Source: Nepenthes gracilis
Lineage: Eukaryota > Streptophyta > Magnoliopsida > Caryophyllales > Nepenthaceae
Length of the DNA stretch: 64,000 bases
Assembly (NCBI GenBank): GCA_033239525.1
Contig: BSYO01000005.1
Coordinates: 26,567,341 to 26,631,340, forward strand
Direction of reading: 5' to 3'
Part shown: positions 24,661 through 47,086 of the stretch, in pieces
How the letters are laid out: each line of letters opens with the position of its first letter
Position numbering within the stretch: the first letter of the stretch is position 1
The notes under the pieces: model-generated
What the model was told of the DNA's origin: nothing
Seen by the model: only the letters and a program-made list of their open reading frames with translations
The model's database searches: none
Program-made: the position numbers and the translations under genes

Positions 24661-26700
24661 AGTTAGGATGTCTCTATCTCAAGGTTATTTTTTTATATTT
24701 TAATTATTTATTTTAAAATAAATTATTATAATTTAATAATTAAATTTAATTAATTTTTTTATAATTTAAAAAATAATTAAATTATAATTATTTATTTAAT
24801 TATCAATAATTTATATTAAAAAAATAAATTTTATCTCTTTAAGAGACAGAACCTCCTTGATTTTAACTTCTTTTCTAAGAAAATGCCTTTTCCGGTTTAG
24901 AAAAAAAGACAAAGAAAAGAGCGAGCAATTTTAAAAAAATAAAAACACAAAAAAGAGGCAAAAAGTGTACTCTATGAGGATATTTAATTGTGATAATTAG
25001 ATTAATACCCACTAATATTTTTAAAATATTTATATCAAAAATGAAAAATATATATATGTTTTTTTAAAAAAATTAAAATAAAAAGTAAGCATCCCTAAAA
25101 GACGCATGACTAAGAAAAAAAAGAGAAAAAATCTGTCCCCATCTTTTGAATTAAAATATGAAAATATTTTAATTCTTTAATTTTCTCAATTTATTTTTAT
25201 TTCTTTGAATTTTTATTTATTTTCAAGAATTTTGTTTTAGTATCTGTTTTATATATGTTAAACAAACCCTCCCAAATTTATTTAATTTTTGTAGCTTGCA
25301 AGAGATTCTAAAATATATATTTTCTTTAATTTATATTTATTTATTTATTATATTTTTTAACATCACATACACATTAATAATATGATCAGTTGGCTTAAAA
25401 TTAAGATATTATTGAATTTATAAAAAATAAAATAAAAAATTTAGTTTTAAAAATGAAATTGACAGCAAAATTCTCGACGCTTTATTTGCTCCATACGAAA
25501 ATCTGCCATAAAAATTAATTATTTTTAAAGTATATCTTTTTAAATCAATAATTAATATCATTAAATAACATATCAGCTTCTATATATTATAATTAATCAT
25601 ACCTCTATTTTTATGATATTTATTATTTAATTAAAAATATTATCTATCTTTTATGATAATAAATACTCTCTTGACATTCTATTATTTTTTTATGTTTCAA
25701 TAATTAATACTAATAGAATCATAGAGATCAGGCCCTGTGCCGCAATCGTAGCCATTCGACCATAAATTCAATAACACGGCCATTTTTTATTAAAAATTTG
25801 TTAAAAAAAGTTATTTATTGAAAGAAATTATCTTGTTTAAATATTTTCTCAAGACACAACCATTTTTTAACCCCAAGAAGGGCAAAGCACTACAGAGAAT
25901 TGGGTAATTTCGGTCCAGATCGCCATATTGAAATTATAGGTTAAAGAAAATACTGATAAAAATATGAATTAATAATTATTAATGAAAAGAAAAAAAGGTA
26001 GGCATCATAAAATAAATACTGATATAATAAAAAAATAATTTATATTTTTAAAAAATATTATAAAAAATGGTATGGAGTAATAAAATTAAATTTATATAAC
26101 TAATTCCACCTACTGATAGCATTCCTAACTTTTAACACGGCTACCAACTATTATCGAATTAACATTTCTATTATTTCCTTTCATTTTGTTGCTAAAGCAA
26201 GACTTTCAATTTTTTTTTTCAATTTTTTTTTCAATCATTTTGTTTATCTAAACAAGTTGGAAGAAATTGAGCATTAATGACTATCGGATTTGACTTTATA
26301 ACTGCTGTGATACCAATTAATTACCAAAAATATAAAATTCTTATATATATTTATAATTTAAAAAATATAATATAATTTTTTTTTTAAAAAAAATTATATT
26401 TATCATGGCTGACGTAAGATGACACAATAATATAATAATTTTAACACATTACATAATTTCTTATATTATGGCAGCGTAGTCTTCCCTCCACATACTGTAG
26501 TTAATTGTGGCCACCCACACACATATATAATAATTAAATAATATAATATTTTATCCATTTATTATTACAAGCCTCCTTACTCCGGGCCCACTAATCCCTC
26601 CTGTTGATTTCGGCTCAAGCAATCCAAACCCCATTGTTTTTAGCCCATCAAATTCAGCCGGTCAGCTTGCTCGCTTGATTCGGGTTCCCTCCAAATTTCG
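24661..26700. other. AT-rich spacer, nothing recognised
   Basis: Long AT-rich sequence with many homopolymers and no reading frame of note. Confidence 0.55.
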
Positions 26701-27300
26701 GATTATTATTGATCATATTAGTTATTGTTATTATTATGTTGGTTATTGATACTTGTCACATGTTAGTTATTATTATGTTCTGTTTTACCTCACATGCTCT
26801 CGGTTATAGGGAAAGTATCTTATATACTGTACTTGACTTGAGGAAGGGAGTAAAAAGAATATTGTCTCTCTCTATTTTGCTCTCTCAGTCTCTCTCTCTC
26901 TGCTTCTCTCAAACATTTTCCATTCCTTTCTCTTCTCCCACTTTGTCTGTACGTCCCTTCTCTCACTCTCTACTCTTCACCACCTCTTGCCTTCATCACC
27001 TCAGCCAACTTTCATCATCTCGGCCTGCGTCTTGAACTGCAGCGGGAGACCGCGGTTTTCACCATAACTCCATCAGCGACCGAGATTTTACTATAGTAAG
27101 GACGTGTGTGTTCACTTCTTCTTCCTATTACACATCGTAGTGACCAGAATAAGATTTCCACCGCTTAACTGTAAAGAAAATAAGTCTTCTTATATAAGAC
27201 ATTCTCTCGGTTTTTCTTCGGTTTTTCTCTGCTAGAGCTCCCCTCTTGCAACCCTTCCTCATCAAGCAAGCGATTACCACGATATGACCATGATTCATCT
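26701..27300 (+). other. Leader-like segment (orphan transcription start or LTR remnant)
   Basis: A TATA-like CTTATATACTG near 26818 is followed by a CT-rich leader (26860-27030) and more stop-rich sequence. This is the layout of a plant promoter plus 5' UTR or of an LTR R/U5. No coding exon follows in the next kilobase. The 108-codon plus ORF is serine/leucine-rich because of the CT repeats and is not supported as a gene. Confidence 0.3.
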
Positions 27301-28008
27301 TCAAATAATTAATAAATAGATAAGATATATTTTTATAATAAATATTTAAATGAAAGTATTATCGAGATTAGACATTTACTGTTTTATTGTGATATACAAA
27401 TTATAAAATTAAAATATAAAAATAATTTTTTTATATTATAAAAATAAGATTTCATTTGATGTAATAATATATGGACGGTGGAGTGAGTTATCCAAATCTC
27501 CGAGAAGTCTGAAGAAGCGCGGACGGTTAGAGATAATAGATAAGGGTCGTTTGACTCAATTGGCTTATCTTTATGTATCTTTCAACCATTTGGCGTCGAA
27601 TTGTGTTGCAATTAAATGCTCCGCTGCACTATGTGCCGGTCCGCAATTGGATCCTTCTGGTCATCGAACTTTTCATTAGACTCAAAATTATCGTTTGGCT
27701 TATAATTTAATAGGTGGATCGTATCTTATATTTGAACATTCTCAACCAAATGTTCAAAATAATCAAAGGCTTCATTTGGATTCTTATTAAAAAATTTTTC
27801 ATTACATATTATTTTTATAAATTAACGTGTCTAAATATTAAATGAATCATATAACAAATCAATTGGACGCCACATTTCGAAATGGATGTTATTTTATGAA
27901 ATTTTTGTTTATCTTAGATCAGTTAAATTGAGACCGTTAGATAAATAAAATTATTCGAATAATATCTCAAATTTATTTAAACTTGTCTTTAAAAAGCTTA
28001 TGGTTTGT
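27301..28008. other. Spacer, nothing recognised
   Basis: Mixed AT-rich sequence with no supported feature. Confidence 0.5.
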
Positions 28009-28322
28009 TTGATTATAAGATAATTTGAATAAAAGAAACCAATGAAATGAAAAAAAAAATCATATGGCAAATAAAAAATTAAGTTTATTATAAAAGTGTT
28101 TTCTTTGCTTGGTTGCTAGGGCATTTTAGGTTGATTTTGACTTGATTTCCCGCTTTAAATTGATTTTTTTTTATTTTAAAAATTTTAAAAAAATAATATA
28201 AACGATGCATTTTATATTATTATATTTATTTCCCTAACAGTTGTTATTTTTATTTTTTTAAATTAAAAAAATTACTAATATTTTCTAAAAACGATCATAA
28301 TGAGCCTGTTAAACAAACAAAA
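28009..28322. mobile_element. Probable MITE with GTTTGTTTRA ends
   Basis: The left end reads atggtttgtttgattata; the right end read from the other strand is ttttgtttgtttaacagg. The shared GTTTGTTTRA terminal motif and AT-rich interior fit a short DNA-transposon derivative. The target duplication is unclear. Confidence 0.35.
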
Positions 28323-28425
28323 ATATACAAAGAAGATATATTTATCTTAAAAAATATGATTTTGTTTTTTTTTTTACTGAAAACAAGATATTGCCATTAT
28401 TTGTGCTTAGATCTTTTGTTGTCAG

Positions 28426-28626
28426 ATGTCACTAGGAAAGCTATCACTATGCTTTCCTTCGGACAATAACAGGCTAAGTTTGCTCACAGCAGCATTGGCC
28501 ACATACTATGAGCATGGGAACCCTCTTGATTTGGCAAGGAAACCATTTATACACATAATGCAAATGGCTCGTTTTTTCAAAGGTATACCAATCAGAATGG
28601 CGAGTCCTACTTCCGTACATGATTGA
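28426..28626 (+). other. Unrecognised 66-codon ORF
   Basis: An ORF with mixed, protein-like composition (for example LLTAALATYYEHGNPLDLAR) preceded by an acceptor-like ttgttgtcag. I do not recognise a family. It may be a single exon fragment or TE-derived coding sequence; it is isolated, ending 426 bp before the ARF-GAP stop codon and on the opposite strand. Confidence 0.2.
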
Positions 28627-28970
28627 TAAGATCCTATCCGAGGATAAAAGCAGTCAACTTGATGCCAAAAAAGCGCGAGCGCAACTCAATCATGCAGTAT
28701 ATTAGTGAGTGCATATATGATTATGGTTATGGCAGAAGGGTTTTTAGGCACTTGGCTAGCTGCATTGGCCACATTTTAAATACATAACGAGCATCAGGAA
28801 ACCCGAACTTCATTGATCAATCTAGAGTATGTGAATGAAACGAACAAAGCTATAAACCTCTAAAAGATTTCTACACTACTGCGGACCTCACCGGACCCAT
28901 CTTATTTGCAACAATGAACAATCACACATGAACTATTGAAGAATAAATAAGCAATCCCCAACTCAGGACA

Positions 28971-29026
28971 TATACAAATACAACTATATAGATATATATA
29001 CATATACATATAGTTGTATTTGTATA
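28971..29026 (-). other. Perfect 18-bp stem-loop in the ARF-GAP 3' UTR
   Basis: TATACAAATACAACTATA (28971-28988) is exactly complementary to TATAGTTGTATTTGTATA (29009-29026), with a 20-nt loop. It lies 25 nt past the stop codon of the ARF-GAP gene, so it should be in that mRNA's 3' UTR. It could be a small inverted-repeat insertion, a processing or stability element, or a hairpin RNA source. Confidence 0.75.
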
Positions 29027-29051
29027 TATTTATATATACATACATAAGCTA

Positions 29052-40635
<11,584 letters not shown>

Positions 40636-40646
40636 GGTGCCGTGAT

Positions 40647-40649
<3 letters not shown>

Positions 40650-40685
<36 letters not shown>
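40650..40685. repeat. (GA)18 microsatellite in the ARF-GAP 5' UTR
   Basis: Thirty-six bases of GA, ending 15 bp before the ARF-GAP start codon, so the mRNA leader reads as a CT tract just upstream of its ATG. Confidence 0.9.
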
Positions 40686-40686
<1 letters not shown>

Positions 40687-40845
40687 TGGAGGAGAAGGGC
40701 GACTTGGATAGTTGCTCTCTTCTGTCGTCGCAGAATCTTTATATGATTGGAGAGAGAAAGAATAAAGTGGGAGTGGGCAAGTTGAGGAAGTGCTTTGACT
40801 TTTCATTTTATGCTCTCTCTTCCCTTCTTTGCCTGTTCACCAGCC

Positions 40846-40881
40846 CTCTCTCTCTCTCTCTCTCTCTCTCGCTCTCTCTCT
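40846..40881. repeat. (CT)n microsatellite upstream of ARF-GAP
   Basis: A CT tract of about 36 bases with one interruption, in opposite orientation to the GA tract 160 bp away. On the gene's strand it is a GAGA-type promoter motif. Confidence 0.85.
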
Positions 40882-41047
40882 GGTACGCGTCCTCCGGCCT
40901 ACGAAAAGGTGGGTTTTCTTATGACTGGTTTCATATGCGAAAATTTTCCTAATATTTGAAAATTTATCATTTATTTGTGATAATTATAATTACAATAATA
41001 ATCTTATTCTCCATTAGTTTTTTAAAAGTGATATATTTAACCCAAAT

Positions 41048-41523
41048 TGAGGATTAAAATTAATTATAAAGACGGCAGTCCAAGAAATTTGTTTGGCCCA
41101 AACAAGGCATCAAACTCGATGGCCTAACTTCATCATTGACCAAAGAACTGCTTAAACTGACAATGACCACTGTCAATCTTTCAATCTTATCTGACAGTTT
41201 TGTAAACTACTGTCCATGGATAGAGACAAAAGAGAGAAGGGGAAGAGATAAAAAAAGACACTTTAAGCGCAAATTCAAAAAATTTAAATCATTCAATCAT
41301 TCTCCCTTTTACTAAATGCATCTTAGCATAAACATTCTCTTACTTTCTTCTTTCTCTAAGAAAATCCACTGACTTGAATATCAGAGAGTATACCGGTGGT
41401 CAAAGCCTCATATATTTTTTAAGCTCACATTTGGTTGTATTATATAGGTTCCGGATTAAAAAGTACGAAAGTAAGACCCCAACATTTTTAATTCGACGAA
41501 AAATCTGAAGTCGAGTCGTAATA
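41048..41523 (+). repeat. 5' LTR of the Tat element
   Basis: It aligns along its whole length with 49195-49708. Shared blocks include caagaaatttgtttg, cattctcttactttcttcttt and ggattaaaaagtacgaaa. The R/U5 part has the ctgacttgaatatcagagag version of the Tat U5 motif. Confidence 0.85.
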
Positions 41524-41542
41524 TTAGCGTCGTCTGTGGGAA
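41524..41542 (+). other. Primer-binding site of the Tat element
   Basis: TTAGCGTCGTCTGTGGGAA directly follows the 5' LTR. It differs by two bases from the PBS common in plant Tat elements (TTGGCGCCGTCTGTGGGAA, from memory). Its first half matches, with the same two changes, the complement of the 3' end of tRNA-Asp, a gene also present at 51520. Confidence 0.65.
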
Positions 41543-42753
41543 GCAGAACTAAAAGTCATCTACTGTTGCCGAAAAAGACGATGGTTAACACTAGGAATCA
41601 TGCAAGTGCTTTAACCGAGGATATCATTGCCCCTAGCAATGAACCCCTCGTTGGTGGCCATGAAGAAAACCAACTGGCTCTCTTCATGCGAGAAATCAAC
41701 ACTCGAATGGACAATATATTCGAGATAATTTAAACTTTATGCGTCCAAAAAAATCTTTAAAAATAGAGAGCCCAACCTTCAATGGCCCACACACTTTCAA
41801 AAAGGAAAAATTAAATAAGAAAACACCCTATTGGAAGGACTTACCAAATCGACAACCAAGTTGTGGAGTAGGAAGGAGACTCTGGTAATGTTCGACCAGC
41901 AAGCAGAACTAGTCACCCTTATAGACGCCAAGGAAATATTCATACCGAGTTGATGACATATATCAACGCAAAGAGATTTGTTACTGCTCCTCGATTAGAT
42001 GAAAAATTGGATAAATTTTGGCATCACGTGTTTAGAGACAACACTGAAGATGGCAAGATAGACTTTAGATGATCCCCATTCACAATGGAGATCAGAACAA
42101 TGCCATTTCCTCACAAGTTTAATATGCCAGCTCTGGATATCTACGATGGAAGTGCGGATCCTATGGATCCTATAGATCACTTCCGAACTCTCCTAGGTCT
42201 CCAGGAACTGAATGAGGCAACAATGTGCCAATGTTTTCCTTTAACTCTCAAAGGAGATGCCAGAATATGGTTTTATCGATTACCACCAAATTCTATCCCG
42301 TCTTTTGGTGAGTTGGCTGACAATTTTCTCTCTCACTTTGCTTCCAGCAGAAGAGAAGAGAAATAGCCATAGTACATTACTTGTGTTAAGTAAGGACATA
42401 AGGAGGATTTGAAGAGTTATTTATCTCGTTTCATTACTGAAGCTAGACAAATACTAAAGCTATCTAATGACGCTAAACTCAATGCTTTTATATCTAACTT
42501 GGAGGGGGGTAGCTTTTTCAAGCGCCTCGTTCACAAACAACCTTGGACTTTTCAAGAAATCAATACCATCACTCGTGCTTATGTAGCAGCAGAGGAGGCC
42601 AATGAAGCTAAAAAGACCAAGAACATGGAAGATTACAAGTATGGACCTCTGGTTGGAAAAAGGAAGAACAATGGCAACTCAAGTGGCCGAGATCACGGAA
42701 ATATCCACGGACTGAACCAAGCTTCCGGAGAGAGCATAGGTTTGAGGTCTTAA
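41536..42753 (+). pseudogene. gag remnant of the Tat element
   Basis: Frames at 41536-41733, 42085-42366 and 42409-42753 together give a Tat Gag: TMVNTRNHAS near the start, then PALDIYDGSADPMDPIDHF, FPLTLKGDARIWFYRLPP (Retrotrans_gag core) and FITEARQILKLSNDAKL. Stops and a frameshift around 42366 separate them. The later zinc-knuckle-like segment (YHKTTGHNTKDY, about 42868-42903) has lost its cysteines. Confidence 0.8.
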
Positions 42754-43046
42754 CTTCCCTAAACAATACTCGCACCAATATTTTCATGCAAATCAGGGAT
42801 GAAAAATTTTTGAAATAGCCAAGGCCATTAAAAAATCCTGATGGTGGATATCAATCGAAGGATTATCTGTATCACAAGACAACAGGTCATAACACAAAAG
42901 ACTACTGGACATTATAGAAAGAAATCAAAGATCTCGTTAGAAAGGGACACTTAACTCGATTTCTGCAAAAACCCGGGCAAGTTGCTAACAGACAGATGGA
43001 GATGCTTAGCAGCCGAAGAACAAGATAGTAGCCGGGGGTCGTTAGT

Positions 43047-46000
43047 ATGATAAACACCCGACCGCCAAAGAGTAGCACCTCGGACAATCTGGAGCTGGAA
43101 AATGTAAACAAAAGACCTAGGATAGAAGTTGCAAAAAATATCATTAACTTTAGTAATAGGGATATGACACATGTATCTGCACCACACTCTAATCCATTGG
43201 TTGTTTCTACTCTCATTTCTGACGGTTCTGTGGATTACAAACTAAAACGAGTATTTATTGATAATAAAAACTATATAAATTTACTTTATCTTGCTACCTA
43301 TTTTGAAATCGGGTTTAAAAAGGAGCAAAATAAAGTGTGCTGAAGGACTATTATATGGTCTAAATAATGAACCAGTCCTTGTACAGGAATAGGTTCAACT
43401 AGAAGTTACACTAGGAACCTACCCAAAAATAGCTTCAAGAATGTTACCCTTCTTAGTAGTAAACCTCCCATCGGTCTACAATGATATTTTTAGACGACCA
43501 TGCTTAGCACATTTCAAGCTGTAACTTTAATTCCTCACATAAAGATGAAATTTTTCATTCCTTATGGAGTAGGAGAAGTGCTCGGAGATCAAAGGACCGG
43601 GAAAACATGTTACCTATCTTAGGTAACTCAGATGCCATCTGTTCAACCAATGGAGGATCTTAACTTTAGAGATGAAACGACCTTGCAACAAGTTGAGTTA
43701 GGTGAATCGACAAATCGTGTACCTTTATAATTGATGAGTTTCCTTCAGTAGAATTCTAATGTATTCACTTGGACACCTAAGGATATGTCCGAAACACCTA
43801 CCGAGGTAATAATCCATAAATTGGGCTTAGATCCCAATTACAAACTCGGTTCAACAAAAGCGGAAAAAAATCATTCTACGGAGAAACTGATTACTATTTG
43901 GGAGGAAATTAAAAAGTTGCTTGATGTCGGATTTATTAGAAAAGTTTAATATCCGGATTGGCTTTCTAACATCGTTCTTTTTAAAAAAAGTAACTAGAAA
44001 TGAAGAATATGTGTTAATTTCACAGATGTCAACAAAGAGTGCCCGAAGGATAGTTTTTTTCTTCCGAGAATAGATTGATTGGTTGATTCAACATTTGGTC
44101 ATGAATTTTTAAGTTTTATGGACGCTTATTCTGGTTACAATCAGATCAAAATGAGTCCAGAAGATGAAGAATACATATCGTTCATGACTAATCAAGGAAT
44201 ATATTGCTACAAGGTGATGCCCTTCAAACTAAAAAAGGCTGGAGCGACTTATCAATGATTTATAAATAAAATATTTGAAGCTCAGATTGATCAAAATATG
44301 AAGGTGTACGTTGATAATATGCTTGTAAAAAATAAGATAACTCACGATCATGTTCTTGATCTTAGTGAAGCGTTCACCATCCTCTAGACACATCAAATGA
44401 AACTCAATCGGACAAATGTGTATTTAGAGTGACCACGAAAAAGTTTCTAGATTTTATTATCTCACAGTGAGGTATTGAAGCAAATCTCGAAAAAATAAAA
44501 GCCATTCTTGATGTGAACTCTCCTTGAACTGTGAAAGAAATCCAGAAGTTAACAAGAAGACTTGCTACTCTATCCCGGTTCATGGCAAAATCCGCTGAGA
44601 AATATCTCCGATTTTTCAAATCTTTAAGAGGAACAAAATCTTCTAATTTTCAGTGGACGGATGAATGTGAAGCTGCCTTTCAAGAACTAAAAGGATATCT
44701 GGCTCATTAACCTCTTCTCTCTTCCCCTTAGGTGGGTGAGGAGTTATATTTAGTAGTATTAGACATTATAATAAGCTCGGTTTTAGTCTGACAACTTCTT
44801 GATGGAAAAAAACCAGTTTATTATGTCAGTAAAGTCCTGAAAGCCCGGAGGCACACTACTTGCATACAAAAAAAGTGACCCTAGCACTCATATATTCAGC
44901 GCAAAAATTACGGTCTTATTTTCAGGCACATAAAATAATAGTTCTCACTGATTAACCTCTGAAGCACATCCTGCAAAAACCAGACATTTTCGGATGAGTG
45001 GTTAAATGGGCCATCGAATTGGGTGAGTTTGACGTGAAATTTCGATCAAGACCTGCTCTAAAGGACTAGGCTCTTGCAGATTTCATAGGCCCAACTCCGA
45101 AAATGCTCGATCTCATCGGGGCCAGCGATGGACCGAAGTCTCAAGTGTGGCTTCTAAATGTAGACGGTTCATTAATGAAAACGGGTAGCGGAGCCAGCAT
45201 AATTCTAAGGATACCAGATGGTTCAAAAATAAAATATTCTATTACTCTTGGATTTCCAACCACCAATAACATAGCAGAATATGAGGCATTACTTGTTGGT
45301 TTGCGAATAGCAAAGGAACGTTAGGCAAGAGAGCTGATTGTATATAGCAGCTATATCGCTGCTACGGAATGGTACACCATCATGGATGGCAAGCTATATC
45401 GCTGTGGATATTCCACGCCTTGCGGTGCTTTACACCTGAAGAGGCTGACTATGTGCTGGGTGAAGTACATTTGGGTATTTGTGGGACTCATGTTGGAGGA
45501 AAGAATTTGGCCTTCAAAATCATGCATCAAAGATATTATTGGCCCACCATGAAGAGTGGTGCTATGGATTTCGTAAGGAAATGCGACAGTTGTCAGATTC
45601 ATGGAAATATGACTCATCAACCTCTAACAGAGCTCCAAGCTTTACAAACACTATGGCCATTTGCGCAATGAGGGTTGGACATTCTCAGACCGTTACTAAT
45701 TGCATCTAAACAATGGAAGTTCATGATCGTTGGAATTAATTATTTTACTAAATGGGTTGAAGCCTCTCCATTGGCCAAGATTACCGAACAAAATGTCATC
45801 AAGTTTCTCAGACAAAATATAGTGTACATATTTGGTATCCCAGAAGATATAATGTTTGATAATGGCACCTAGTTCATTGGTAAGAGGTTTACTAAATATT
45901 GTGCAAATTTGAGAATAAGATTTGCACATACATCCGTAGGCTATTCTCAAGCTAACGGGCAAGTGGAGGTCACCAATCACACTTTACTGCATAGTTTAAA

Positions 46001-46400
46001 AACGAAACTGAAGGCCACTAGGGGCTCTTGGATAGATAAATTACCATCAATACTTTAATCATACAGAACGACATCTAAGAAACCCACACACGAGACACCC
46101 TTTAGCCTTTCTTATAGGACCGAGGAGGTCATTCCAATAGAAGTTGGATTGTCCAACTTGCGGGTTGAATGCTTTGATCCGCTTAATAATTCCCAAAGGC
46201 TTAGGGAACATCTTAATTTACTTAAAAAAGCCCGAGATGCAGCACGTCTTTAGACAGCCTCTTATCAGCAGCGAGCAGAGCGTTATTATAATAAGAGAGT
46301 GAACGCCAGACAATTTAAAATAGGAGACTTGGTTTTGAGAAATATAGAAGCGACTAGCAAAAACATCGATCGGAACAAACTTTCTCCCAATTAAAAGGAC
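43047..46400 (+). pseudogene. pol remnant of the Tat element (PR, RT, RH, aRH, IN)
   Basis: Protease at about 43200-43320 has FIDNKNYINLLY where an active DNGSS motif is expected. RT at about 43760-44390 keeps FMDAYSGYNQIKM but has YVDNM instead of YVDDM (44306-44320). The first RNase H lies at about 44650-44960. A second RNase H begins LNVDGSLMKTGSG (about 45150) and keeps AEYEALLVGL. The frame then jumps to an ATEWYTIMDGKLYR-like linker, so half of that domain is deleted. Integrase follows, with the HHCC region (45470-45600), FDNGT and NGQVEVTN. Its DDE residues are still visible, but stops interrupt at about 45870, 46057 and 46253. Many stops replace CAA, CAG or CGA. Confidence 0.85.
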
Positions 46401-47086
46401 CTCTCATTATCTCCGCAATTCTGCAAAATGGGCATACAAGTTACAAGCTCAAAATGGTAAACTTGTCTTCCAAATATAAAATGTTGTTTATTTTAAAAAA
46501 TATTATCAGTAGATATAAAATGTAGCTAGTATGTAATTAGTTCAGGTAAGAATATGCATCATCTAATTGCCCACATAAATTGTATTGCATAATTTGTATT
46601 ACATTTAGTTAATGAAGCGATCCTTTGTTTGCTTTTCCTTTTAAACTTTACGTGTGTACTTGTTTCTCATTTCATAAAACTTGGAAACTTAAACCACCCC
46701 TAAATCAGGTAAAGTTCTCTTCACTTGTTTCTAAGGTCATTCACGACAATAAACAGACCTCAGTTATACTCAAACCATGACACACATTAAAAACTCCATC
46801 CCAATATCGAGCGACTTTCATAAAGTCAAATACTAAAACTTAGGGGGCTTTACATAGCATGCGCGTGAAGACCTCCATTAAATGAAGATAATGTCACCAG
46901 TCAACCATGGTCATAAACTTAAAGCTAAAATGCCAAAGTAATAACGGTATTCTATTAGGCTGAAGGCCAGCAAATTAGGCATTGATGCCAAGTTAACACA
47001 AATATAAACATGTGAAAGAGACACAATGATTATAACAATTGACAAATTACAGGTCAATTACATTTCAAAAGGAGAAAAAAGAATTT
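46401..47086. other. Non-coding spacer of the Tat element
   Basis: Lies between pol and the antisense ORF set. It contains no supported frame. Confidence 0.5.

Noticed and set aside
26709..27035. 108-codon plus ORF
   Set aside because: Its second half is translated CT microsatellite and leader-like sequence; no domain.
40686..40952. 88-codon plus ORF near the ARF-GAP start
   Set aside because: Built from the CT microsatellite and promoter sequence antisense to the gene.
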